A DNA stretch of 64,000 nt from Neospora caninum Liverpool. Its lineage: Eukaryota > Apicomplexa > Conoidasida > Eucoccidiorida > Sarcocystidae. The DNA is taken from contig NC_018391.1 of assembly GCF_000208865.1 (NCBI RefSeq), positions 310,001 to 374,000 of the forward strand, in the 5' to 3' direction. Shown here one piece after another: positions 49,165-60,700 of the stretch (position 1 is its first letter; every line of letters starts with the position of its first letter). The notes under the pieces are model-generated. The model saw only the letters and a list, made by a program, of their open reading frames with translations. It was not told where the DNA came from and did no database searches. The translations under genes and the position numbers were made by a program.

Positions 49165-51083
49165 CGCCCTTTCTCCCTCCAAAGGACACTTCCGTGACCA
49201 TGAATGTCACGCCACAAAAACGAGAAAAGGTCTCTGTATGGCGTCTCAGTGTCTTCGTGACTCCACCAGAGACATTGCCGCGTGGTGGTGTGCCGGTGAA
49301 GGTTGTGTAACCAAATGGAGGCTTATGTAGAATGTTTTTAGTTATTCGGCGAGCATGGCATTTGGCCGAGAGACGTGAAAAGAGAACATCCGTTCGTTCC
49401 TGGTCTCCAGCTTCTATTCGCGCGCCGGGTGCGCATCTTGCCGCTACACCAGGCGGCACGACACTTCCCTTCGTCCCAACACGATCTGTGTAAGCACGGG
49501 GCTCTAACCCTGGGGTTCCGCTGCCGATCCGGGGACGATTGCGGAATCGACGAAATATATTTGGACGAATTCAGGTGAAGACCAAACCTGGATTTTGCAA
49601 ATAGATATAAAGCTTCCAGCTCAAACATGTTCTACAAGGGATTCAGAGAAATATACATCGTGCGTTAACGAGACCTACTTTCTAGAGTCCCGTGCAGAGA
49701 CACAGAGGCTCGCTGCTGGAGCGCGAACTTTTCCTGACACAAAGGGCTCATCAGGCTTACGTGCAGGTGGTTGTGGGAGGTGGTTTCTATGTATATTTCT
49801 ACATCTGACGGACACCGCATGCAAATATGAGTGCCACGAACCTCCTGAATGAATGCAACTGCGTATACCACGTATCGACTTGCTGCGGAGGCGAGAGCCA
49901 AGTATGGGGTTATGCAGATCCGACCTTTGTCACAGCATTCCAGTGTGACCTGGTATCTGTATGCATTGCTGATTCTTCTATCAGCGGGTCTTCATGTTTC
50001 CTCAAGACATGCACGCACCACCACTGCTAATCTGTAGGTCCCTTCAACGCCTGTCTGAATGTTTTCCTTCACATATATATACTGCAAATTTATAGATATA
50101 TACACACAAATGTAAACGTACGTATCGAAGTACCTGTTCAGACAGCGGTGTGGCCTAGCCGTCTAGTGAACCGCCGCACAGATGGAGAGCGAGCTACACC
50201 CACAAAATCCGACATTCAGATATTTAACTGATCGATAGGTGTGTAGGTCCAGTCAAGTATGGAGTCACCACTGCCTCCCGTAGAGGCTGCGAAACATCGT
50301 GACACAAATGAAATACAGTTTTTTATCGCAGTGAAGGGATTTGTGTGATATCCTGCGTAACAACAAAGAGTTTGGAAATGCACTAATCGCCAAAACGCAT
50401 GTCGTCCTCCTCCTAAATCGCACCGGAGCCACCCACAGACCAGATCCTCCTCACCTTCACACACACACACACCCTGGGCAATGCAAACCACCATCGCTAC
50501 CCTATAAAGGAAAGGCAAGCTCTGCACACAACTGTGCCTCCTTCTTCCTTTGCGAATAGTTCTCCCCAAAAACCGATTTTGGAACAACGCACAGGAACAT
50601 GCCGTGTCAGCTAGTACACAAATCAGACAGCTGCACTCTAGTCCACCGTCCAATGCATCGTCTTGGTGACAATTACATCAAATCCTCGTCCCTTCCCCCC
50701 CGTCCTTCCTTCCTTTTAGTACGAAAAGGCATTCCCTCCTCAACGGCCACCATTCATTTACACCGAAAACGCTCACCCGAGACCAAACGCGTGCACCACA
50801 CAAAACGACGTCATGTCTAACCTAGCGACGGGAGCCTTTCTCCCAGCCCTCTCCCCGCCACCTTATACTCCCCCCTAGCACTACCCAGCACATGTCACAC
50901 ATGCAGCCACAGAATCTCCACCAGCCACAACAGCGAATCTGAAGATTGCTCCAACATCACCCTCGACTACGCAGAAATAATCCCCGCTCCACCGTGGTTC
51001 TTCGACAGCCACCGCATCAATTCAACTTCCGCTAATGATTCTTCCATCATTGTCGCCACTCCCGTCCTTCGACAACATCAACC
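48882..51083. other. spacer between the SRS genes
   Basis: The first about 280 bases (48882-49164) are almost identical to the flank of SRS copy 2. The rest is unique. A TA-rich stretch near 50070-50115 and a CA run near 50458-50470 are simple sequence. No gene was recognised; frames present are short. Confidence 0.5.
49242..49248 (-). promoter_or_regulatory. WGAGACG-type promoter motif upstream of SRS copy 1
   Basis: TGAGACG on the minus strand, about 360 bp upstream of the SRS copy 1 start. WGAGACG is a described T. gondii promoter element. A single 7-mer is weak evidence, and the site lies just outside the block shared with copy 2. Confidence 0.25.
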
Positions 51084-52996
51084 TCAGTTCAAGACACTTG
51101 GAACAAATGCCAAAACAAACCCTAAAACCGTCGCAGCCAAAGTAGCACCGCCGACTGCGGCCCCGGCAACTGAACCGGACTGCGTCACCTCGATCAGAAC
51201 ATTGCACACCTTAGTCGTCGATGTGTCAGTGCCTGATGAATCTTTGTTAACCGGTTTTGCGGAGCTTTCCGATGGGCTACACTGGTAGCGGAGCAGCTTG
51301 TTGCCGTCATTTGGCAACTCCTTAACGGTAAGCTCGTACGCTGGAGTCTCTGAAAAGCTGTCAGCGTCATCGCTGGCTTCAATCAACGTAGAATTCGACA
51401 CCACAGAGGACAAGCTGACCTCCGTCAACTGTCCCTTGTCAGACACCTGAAACACCTTGTCAAAAAGGACTGGAGACAATACTCTCGTCTGTCCGCACCC
51501 GAATGCCACACTTCTGCCGCTCTCGTTGACCTGCAGAGATACACTCTCTTTGTCCTCGCTGCACACAGCTGAAAAATAGAAAAACAGAGCAGCAGCGGAG
51601 CAGCGAAAAAGTGCCCGTCCACGGCCCCGCTCAATCTACGCAAACGGCGCCATTTCAACCACCGTGTAAACAATTGCTCGAATCAACCAATCAACGACGC
51701 CAAACACAACCTCGACACAACGAATCTCGAAACTAGTACTCCTGTGCAGACCGCCAGCACACACACAAATCTATTCCGACACGGCCTGCTCCTCTCCCTC
51801 TACGTTCCCGCCTTGGCAACAAAGGCAAGTCACGCGATCTCAACACAAAAAGGAAAAACAAACTCAATGGCGTCACATTTCAGCCTCTCACGCTTAGTCG
51901 TCAAAGCGTCACCGAACAACTGATCTGCCAAGATCTGCGGTATACACAAACACGCACGCATCCGCATTCACTGGTAACAGCCTGGAAGCAGGCAGGATGT
52001 AGGTCTAGCTTACCGTCGTTCTCGAGCGCGGGGCCCGATTGTCCCCATACCGATATCTGAACTATGCATCTCTTTTCTGTATCCTCGTTCCGCGAGCTTG
52101 TGTCCTCCCTCTCTGTAGAAGAATTTGAGCTACACATGAAGTACACTGACTGACCCATCTCAGGCACCTCTTGAAGAGTCAACGTGTAGGTAGTATCCTG
52201 GGTTGACAGCTTTCGCCCACTAGTTCCGGGGGTCCCGGTAGTTTCCTGGGGTAACCGCCCTAACTTCCCAGCCTTGCTGGTCTCCGCCAGCGTCATATTG
52301 ATACTGCTCAGCGAGGCTGTGCGTGTGCATTCGGAATCTACACAAAACTCAGTGAACGAACCGGTACTGGACTTTTTTCCAGGAACAAGGGACGTCAAGC
52401 CTGCACCACATTTGAACGTCACGGGTTCGCTGGTAACTGACGAGACATAATTCTGTTGAGCCAAGGGGATACGCAGGGTCAGTGGACCCGTCTCGCTGTT
52501 GCACGTCGGTGTAGCGACCTCCTTCTGTTGGCCAAGAACCACTTGCGGCGACAACAACGCAGCCACAATCAACACCAACAATGCCACAGAAAAACACGAA
52601 ATTCCAGACAGACAAACGGACCCTTCTCGCCGCCGCAACCCAACAAAACCCGCCCATCGGGACGCCGACCCCCAGAGGCACCCAAAGGAACAAGAAGTTG
52701 TCTCCATCGTGAAATCGGGATGAACCGTCCACGAAATCCTGCACACCTGAAGCACAAAGACTTGTTCACCGAACGCAGGGGTTGTGAAAAGCTAAAAAGA
52801 AGCAAGATATTGTGTGTCCGCACAAGTCATCTCTCGGCAGATGCTGAAACCCGACACTGGTGGTGCCTGGCGCATGCTACCCAGCCGACGAGCGGAACCA
52901 GATTTGCCCGGGCCTCGTCTCCGGGGTGGAAGAGTCCCTCCGATTTCCGGCCGAAGCCCGAAACAGGGGATCCAGCGACCGCCTCTCTCACACCGT
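51078..52996. repeat. SRS duplication unit, right copy
   Basis: The direct-repeat partner of 47305-49164, in the same orientation and offset by about 3.8 kb. The length difference comes from the insert in exon 1. The intron (52013-51569) has only a few substitutions against its partner (48238-47795). Confidence 0.88.
51084..52707 (-). CDS. SRS-family (SAG1-related) GPI-anchored surface antigen, copy 2
   Basis: Two exons, 52707-52014 and 51568-51084, join in phase 1 to 392 residues. The architecture is that of copy 1: the same signal peptide, a six-Cys first domain (TPTCNS, FKCGAG, FCVDSEC, FMCSSN, KRCIVQI), a four-Cys second domain and a GPI tail ending VPSVLN. It is 17 residues longer, mainly through an insert after the INMTL strand (LPQETTGTPGTSGRKL). 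Domain 2 differs from copy 1 at only a few residues (QVSDK for QASDK; AKPVNKD for TQTVNKG; the last residues). Both genes are intact, with no frameshift or stop. Confidence 0.93.
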
Positions 52997-55900
52997 TTAT
53001 CAGCCAGATGCATCAGTTGCGTATCACGACTTTATTCTACAGTTTGTGCAATATACCAACGCGTCCAGCGATCCATTACAGCAGAAAAATGGCAAGCATC
53101 GCAGCGTTACGTTTCCTCTCCGTGGTGAACCGAAACAGATCCAATTTTTTTTGCGATGCGGTATGTGGAATCAAACTGTCGCGCGGCAGAGAAAAGCACA
53201 GCAGCCTGTTCCTGCGGTATGGCATTGCTGAAAGTGTATTCCTGAGGTGCCACGCACGGACTTCGTTTTGTGGCCAGTGGACTGCCTTTCTTGGACGCAA
53301 CCCGTGTGCGGCGTTGCGCTCGGACACTGCCACATGTAGGGACGGAAGTGCAAAGCAGCCTTGAACAGTGCACACACACGAACTACGTGCCACGAACACA
53401 GTCGCCGCTCCGGAGCTACTCTTCTTTGGGTCCTAGTGGAGGGCAGCACCTTACGCGCCTCTGCAAAGACATGAAGAAGTATTCGTTGCCTTACTCGAAG
53501 AGAGGAAGGATACGGAGCGGCGACGGTAATCTAAAAGCGAAACCCGGTTCTTTGGTATCCGACTTTTGTCTGGATCCGGTTGATCTTCCTACAGAACACG
53601 ACGAGTCCCACGATGCCTAGACTTACATGGTGCCAGTTCTGTCAATGCGGGGTTACAGTGCACTCTTCTTGCTCATTGCTGCTACGAGGTGAAGCCTTCA
53701 GGTGTGAGAGTGGAGCGTACTATTGAGGGGACAATACAAGTGGCCAGGCTACTTAAGGCTATCTGTGAATTGGTGTAGACAGGGAATGCTGTCTTTGGGC
53801 GAGTCTCCTTGAATCGCACGCCACCAATTCCGGTGACTTAGAGACTACCACCGAGTACAGGTTCCAAAAAACGTTGTCCACTCGCACTGCGGCTGCTCCA
53901 CTGACGCCTTAGGTATACAGGACGAAGAGTATTCCATGGCCAGTGTGCCCGGGGTTCCCGATGAGCGTTTTTTTTTCTTGCCGTTTCAATTTGCGCCGGC
54001 GACTGGGAATATGAAGACCCGAGGGCCTGGTCCGAACGCGAAAGTGTATCCTGTTCCGTATGCCCGAGGGAGACTCAGAAGAACGTGGAACCCGCTTTAC
54101 ATTTCAAATAGGGCTGACGAGCAGATATAAAAACCCTTGCAAGCAATCGGAAGACTTATTTTTTTCTGTCGGGGTCTCGCGTTGACGAGATTGTGGGTTA
54201 GCGGAAGGACTCCCTCGTCGATCACTGCGCGACTAAAGAGAAGCATTCTGTTATGGGCGAACCACAGAGCCGCCCTGGCGCTAGACCTGAGCCAACAGTT
54301 CTTCAGGGTGGTGTACTGCATGGTAAGTAGCCACTGGCTGATTCTGTTTGAGTGTGGAACGGAGGTGACAAAAAACTCCGTGCACGCCAAGTTCCCCCGT
54401 TATCGTAAGGGATTTTCCCCATCTTGTGCGCGTCACTACGCCTCTTCGCGCTATCCATCGGAGAAGTTTGTGCATGGAGAGGGAACCGGGCCCCACCAGG
54501 GAAGCACGAAAACCTCCAGTTTCCTTTGGCGATGTGTAATTCCGATTAATTTTTACAACCGAAGTTTGGTGGTATGGGAACACGAAATACTCTCGTGTTC
54601 AGCCGTTAAGCGTGACTGACAAAGGAAGATGGAAACACGGGTAAAAAATTCACAAAACGAGCATGAAGCAAACCAACAATGAAAGAATTTTCAGGCATCG
54701 GTTGGCCGGACCTTCTTGTGCCGAGTGAAGTCGGGCCGCGTCCGTTTTCCTACGGATTCAGCGGCGCCATCGCCACTCGCACACCAGCCAACATGTAGGA
54801 CTGCGATCAAAATGAATTTGGGGAGGAATGAGCAAATATAGGTAGGTTTTCTTTTGTTTACGCTAAAGTGCAGATCTTCTCCGGACTGACGGATGACGAA
54901 GAACCTGGTGCATGGAGTCATCAACTCGCTCGTACTGCTGAAGACGGCCACAAAAAAGTGTCCCAACTCTTTTACCATCGCATGGTGGAACGGACAGTTC
55001 GGCGGTCCCTTTCCGAATGATTTTCAAGAAATGCCACCTTCCCCTGTCTCCCTTTCCTGTCCCAGCGACGCGAGGAACGGCCGAGTGCAGGTCTCCGGGA
55101 GACGGGAGAAACAACCGGGTGCATTCGAGATGGTCGTGGCCCTCGAGGAGTCTCAAAATCAACTATCTCGTTGCAAAAAACGAACCTTCAAGTGGTCTCG
55201 AAGAAACAGCGAAGCTTGTACAGACATAGAGCCACGCCAAGACAAGGCTTGACTGTAGTGCCCGCATCGTCCCCGCTCGTCCCGCGTGACGCCGTATACC
55301 AAGAAAGGCACACGAAACAGAGAGTGCAGCTAATCATGCGATAACCGATCTGGTTACAGTGTCAGTTCGAAACACTACTTGGAAAGTCCTCAATTTCTCC
55401 ACACATTCGGCACGATTGCCTCCATGCCCCAGCCGCTACTGTGGTATGCTGCCATCGTGGCTGTCATTCGTACGCGACCAACTGGGAGTTGGGGGTAGGC
55501 GAGAAGGCGTAGCTCCCCCGTCCGGTGATTTCCCTCTAGATGCCGTCTTGGCGTCTTTTCCCGTATGTCTGTTTTTGGTCTATTACGTATCAGCCAATCG
55601 AAAATCCCCCGTTTCCATCGACACTCCAGACAGCCACAAAATTTCCCGTTAGAGGCGTGTGTCCGATTGGCGCCGTGGGGGGAGTGTGCAAAGGTGGACC
55701 AGCGCAGCATCTCTGCAGAGGTTGGAGGGAGAGAGCCAAACTCTGGCCCGCCTCATTTGACTGGGGCTCAGAATTTCCCCCGCTTTCAGTTTCAGCACAT
55801 CGCAGGAGAAACAGCTAGCATTCCCTGCGAGGTGGAACGCGTCTGCGGCGGCTGACGGTCGGGTTCAAAAGGTGCTATCGGTGGACTGGACGCGCCGTCT

Positions 55901-57749
55901 CGTGCCTCACAGCGCACAGGTCCTCGCTGCTAATCCCTCGTACTTGCCCCAGGTGGGCTCTTTACGCCTGCACACAGTCCCATCCATCAACTTCGAATCC
56001 CTACCGCTCGTTAGGGTCAGGCGCCACTTGCGGTGTGACTTCTCTGCAGATCTGTGCTTCTCTTGCCTATATCACGACTTCTGCCCCGTCCACGTTCCTG
56101 CATCGGTTCTCCCGGCCTCTACCAGCGTGTGTGTGTCTCGTACTAAGCTTGCACACCCAATCAAGGCCGGTCTCCCGGTGTTCTTCCCGCGTTGCATGCA
56201 CCCGGGGGGGCTCAGCAAGAAACGTCAGGCAGAGTGACGCTGTAGGTGGCCAGTATCTGTAAACCTCTCAGCGGAACCAACAGACAAGTTGAGGCAAAGA
56301 GCACGGGAAATCTGAAACGAGCTGAACATGGTTTACACGATCTTTGTGGTACTCGAGACGCCTGCAGTGTTCCCCTGGTCTTTCACTCTCTTATCGAGCG
56401 CAGCTTCAAAATCGAACGGATACATGTTGTCTGTTATAGCGGCCAATCGGTCCCGTGACGTTCCGGCCTCTCGCATTCTTGCTGCGTGCAGCTGTTATCT
56501 CCCCTGCGACTGCCAGAGGAAAGAGTGTATAGATCATGGGAGACAAGGAGAATACAGACAAGTTTCCACCTTCTCGATCTCAGCCTCGTCTTGGACCCGT
56601 TGGTACCCGCTGTCCGTTGAATCAAGCGCTGCAGTTCGTGTGCCTGGGGCATTCGTTCGCACACAACCGTGGACATGTGCTTGCGCTTTTAACTGGCAAT
56701 CGCGCGTCTGTTTGTTGAAATGGGAATACGGGCGAAAAGACGTCGGGGGACGGGACACGCGTACGGCAGAGTGCTGTCCACGCAGCGCATGGACGAGCTG
56801 TTCGGACACACAATCTCCAGGAAGAACAGACGGGGCATGCCTTCCTCTTCCCCTTTTCGGTCAAGTCCTAGCACCTTAAGCTGCTTGTGACATTTCTCTT
56901 CCGCCGACGGCCTCGATGGTTCTGTGTATTATGCACCGCTCTGTGGTATGTACACCTACCAAAACAAAGCGATATGCAAGGTTAAGATGAGGCGGGATTG
57001 GCGCTACCGTTGATTTTTTTCTGAGACGTGGCGATTCTGTTTTCATTGTCACTTTTTTGCACGAAAACCCAAGATCAAGCGCCACTGTTCTTCAGATTGC
57101 ACTCCCTACGGTTCCCGTCTACGAAATTAACATCGATGCTACATACGGCATTCCAACTTTTTCCGTTGCTTTTCCCGTGCTGGATGGCATGCCCCTTTTC
57201 TTGTTTCACGGTCAGTTGCGCTCTCAGTCAAGCCCAATTTTCGTGAGGCACGTGTCTGTTTCTTTTTTTCTCTGCTCTTGCTTGGCCCTATGTCCGATTC
57301 ATCGCCACCCTTGCTGTCTTTCCCGCCTCTCGGACGGCAAATATCCATTTCTACACTCCGTAGTTGTCCATGATCGCAGCCGTGTCTCTCTTTTGCTTTC
57401 CTGTCGTTTTCGATTGTAGCGTCGTATACCCTTTGATGTTTGCACTCTCTTCCTTTCCACACAGAGGGGTGCTTCCTTAACGCAGGCAACTTGCGAGTGT
57501 CATCTACGGTATCTCCATTTCTGAAAACGTCAAAACAGTTTTTTGCCTTTTCCCTTTCGTTCTCTACTTCGGTTTCACTTCTGTCTACCCTCTGAACCAC
57601 TCCACGTAGCCCTTAATTCTTCTGTGGGCTGTCTCTTCTCCTTCCTTCTTCCGCTAGTTGCTGTTCTTTTTACTGGCTTATTTTCCTCCTTTTGCGTTCC
57701 TGTTGTTTGTTCACGCCTTTTTGTGTCCACTTCGCGTTTTTTCTTGGCA
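52997..57749. other. long stretch without a recognised gene
   Basis: About 4.7 kb of mixed-composition DNA between SRS copy 2 (-) and the TPR-like gene (+), so it should contain both promoters. Frames up to about 180 codons exist (for example 56328-56879 and 54137-54619, both plus strand) but show no family likeness, domain or splice partner. The last 700 bases are T-rich, like other leaders here. Confidence 0.5.
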
Positions 57750-60700
57750 ATGACGGCACCTCCAGTGTCGGTGGCGTCCGCCGCCTCCGCGTCCCCGCCT
57801 GCTTCGGCCTCGTCTTCTCCTCTCGTGCCGGCAGCAGCCGCCGCACATCTCCAGGCAGCTGTTCGCCTGATACAAGAGGCGCAATCCCTGCATCAGTTGC
57901 CCACGCTTTCTCTGCAAGACAATGCGGGGAAAGAAAAGGAGAAGTTGCATCCCTGCCGCCAGGCAGAGATGTTGCCTGTACGCATCAGTTATCTGTGTAG
58001 CGCTGCTATGAAGCATTTAGAGGCGTGTGGGCTGCCTTTCTACGGGGCGGAGGATGAACGCAGGGGGGGCGGAAGTGGATCGGTTTCACTAAAGAAAGGT
58101 AGAGAAGAACACGACTCGAAGAAAGAGAGATTGTTGTCGCCAAGGGACGCATCGCGCGGGTGTCTCCTCGGTTTCCAGGCGCTTGTGCTCCTCGCTGAAT
58201 CGATGAGAAGTCTCGGCAAAGACAGGGAGGCTGTGGGTTGCTATACTGAGTCGTTTAACTGGATATCAGAGGCTATGCCGGTACAACAGAGGGCCCATGC
58301 GCTCTATCGGGCAGCGTCAGTCATGATGGACGTACGAGGAGGGCTCGAGAGGCAGAGAAGGAAGAGAGAAGAACAGTCACAAGGCAACTTGACGAGTGTT
58401 TCCTTGTCTTCGACAAACGCTTCGGTCGCTTCTCCCGTGCAGTCCACGGCCCTTGCTCCCGCACAAGGAGAGAAGTGCAAAGGAAGAAAGAGGAAATCGA
58501 CCGCCCCAGCCTCTGCATCTCCCACACCTGTGGGTCTCTCGTCTGTAGAGGGAAGGTCTTCGAGTGCGTCTGCGGGTGTATCAACGGTGAATGAGGAATC
58601 GAAGAGACAGGAAGGGAAGAAGGATGTGAACGAAGCGCAACTTCGGAAGGACAGAAAGAGGAGAGAACCGGTTGTGTGCAGCCGTCTTCGTCTCGCCAGT
58701 GTTCTCTCACCGCCGCAGAGGCCCAGGCTGTCTCTGACGGACGGCGAGAGCTTAAGATATTGTCGGCGAGCCCTCGAGTATGTCCTTCTTCTTCAGCCGA
58801 ACCACGCGGGCGCCAGCGCCAGACTGGTCAAGGTCCTTCTCCTTCTCGGCGATTTTGGCGCTGCTGCGCATGCGCTCAAATATTCTCTTTCCCTCGGTTT
58901 AGGCGCAACAGGAGGCCGATCTGCCTCTAAAGTTAGATGGCTGTTACGGGCGCTCCGAAGCACAACTATTGAAGAAGGGGCCGAGCATGGAACAGAGCGC
59001 GAGCGTGATAGAACAGAGAGGAAGAAAGATGGGAAGGGAAGGAGTGAGGCAGACGGGAACAAGGATGATGTTAATCGGGGCGGAAGAGTGGTGCTGGGTG
59101 CATCAGATGTGATGGGAGGAGAAAAAAGCGAGGAAGAAGACATGGAGAACACCTTCCACATGCAGTTCCTTGAACAAGACAAACAGCGAATTCGTAGACA
59201 ACTCGAAGAGTTGCAGAGAGAAGGTGAGAACAAAGAAAGCGACATACCTTCACCCCTCCGTGCCACGTAACGTTCGGCTGTCTAGACTCGATCTATGTCG
59301 CGTATACTTCTTTGACTTGTTTCTCATCCACGTGTCGTTCGTTTTTCGTGGTGTCCCCTTTCTTTCATCTCGTCATGGTCTGTGTCGCTTGTCGTGGTCT
59401 TGCATGGTTGCTTTAGCAGTTTCGCCTGCTGGGCTACTCTCCTGATTTCGTCTGTTTCGTTTTGTGCCTTTCTGCTTCATCCCTGCATGCCTGTTTTCTT
59501 TCTTCTGCCTTCTTTGCCTGTCGTGTGTCTTGCGGGTCGAGTGTCGCTTTCCACCCCATTTTTTGCTTCTCTTCTTTCCTTTTTTCGCCTCACGCTTGTA
59601 CGCGTTTCCTTTCCGCCGGTGCCTTTGCTTCGTTGCTTGACCGTCGCGTGCGTCCCGTCATTCTGTTTCCCCATTGTCTTCTTGTCGTCTTGTGTCGCAC
59701 CTGTTCCTTCTTTCTCCCATTCTACTGTTTTCAGATGCAACTTTTCTGTCTCACGTCCGGGCCTCTTCCCCCTCCGCACCAATCTGTCTTTCTCTTCCTC
59801 CGCCCCCTTCACACGCGTCTCGTGACGACGACTGTCGCGGCGTTTTCTCTCTCCTCGCCTTCCTGTACAGTCTCCTCCTTGCCGTTGATGAGGCGTTGGA
59901 AATCGACGAAGAAAATGCAGCGCCCTTATCCACGTACGCTACTGTCTTTTTCTTTTCCTCCTATCGCATCTCTCTTGGTTTTCGTCTTCTCTGTCGTTTT
60001 ATTCGTGGTTTCCACCTCCAGCATCTCGCAAACGCAACTTGCCATCAATGGCAGTGGGAGGGGCAAGGTATCACAAAAAGAAAAAAGCAGAACACACGTA
60101 AACAGAAGAGAGTTTTTCTGTGGACAGGAGTAGAATCATACAAAAAGGCAAACAACTGGGGACACATTTTTTCTCCTCTTCAGCCTCTCTTCAGACCGTC
60201 TGCTACCTCTGGCAGCTGACGTGCGTGGTATCTCAATCGCGGACATCACCTCTCAAATCCAGACTCGTGCGTTCCTCGCGTCTTTCTGCGCTTTTCTGGC
60301 GGCTGATCGACATTGGTTTCGGTGTGCGCCTGACTCCTTGATCTGCCTTCAGCCCGCCTGCGACTCTAGCGCTCTGTCGTATGGTCTCCGTCTCGCGGTC
60401 CTCTTCGCCGCTTCCGGTGCCGAAGCATTTGGAGCGCCAGCTGAGCGAAGCAACCCGTCAGGTCAGCGAGATATTTTCGCCGTTTCTCTCTTGTCCTTCT
60501 CGCCGTGCCCCATCTTATGGCTCTCCTGGCGGCGGTTCGTCTTCTCCTTGCCCTGGATCTCTGCCTCCCGCTGGGTTGCCGGCAGGCGCCTGTGCGCTGT
60601 CTTCTCAAGGCCGTGAGAGCGAGAGGGCCACGCCCGTCGACGCCTCACAGCGTCAAGACCAAGAGGCAGAGAAGCGGGGAATCGCTGTGCCTGAGTCCGC

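Noticed and set aside
50141..50200. A tRNA-like GTGGCCTAGCCGTCTAGTGA segment
   Set aside because: It lacks a matching T arm (no GGTTCGA-type B-box) and an acceptor stem.
54137..54619. A 160-codon plus-strand frame
   Set aside because: No recognisable domain and no splice partners. A transposon or SRS remnant was considered, but no similarity to the two SRS genes was seen.
56328..56879. A 183-codon plus-strand frame with an acceptable start context
   Set aside because: No family likeness, membrane pattern or neighbouring exon was found, and its length is not unusual for this composition.
52997..57749. Possible mitochondrial-DNA insert or mobile element in the long gene-poor stretch
   Set aside because: No stretch resembling cytochrome genes, terminal inverted repeats, target duplications or a transposase frame was seen. 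By eye this cannot be excluded fully.
59224..59734. Hydrophobic frames in the first intron of the TPR-like gene
   Set aside because: They come from a very T/C-rich intron. The phase-matched acceptor at 59734 joins directly to exon 1.
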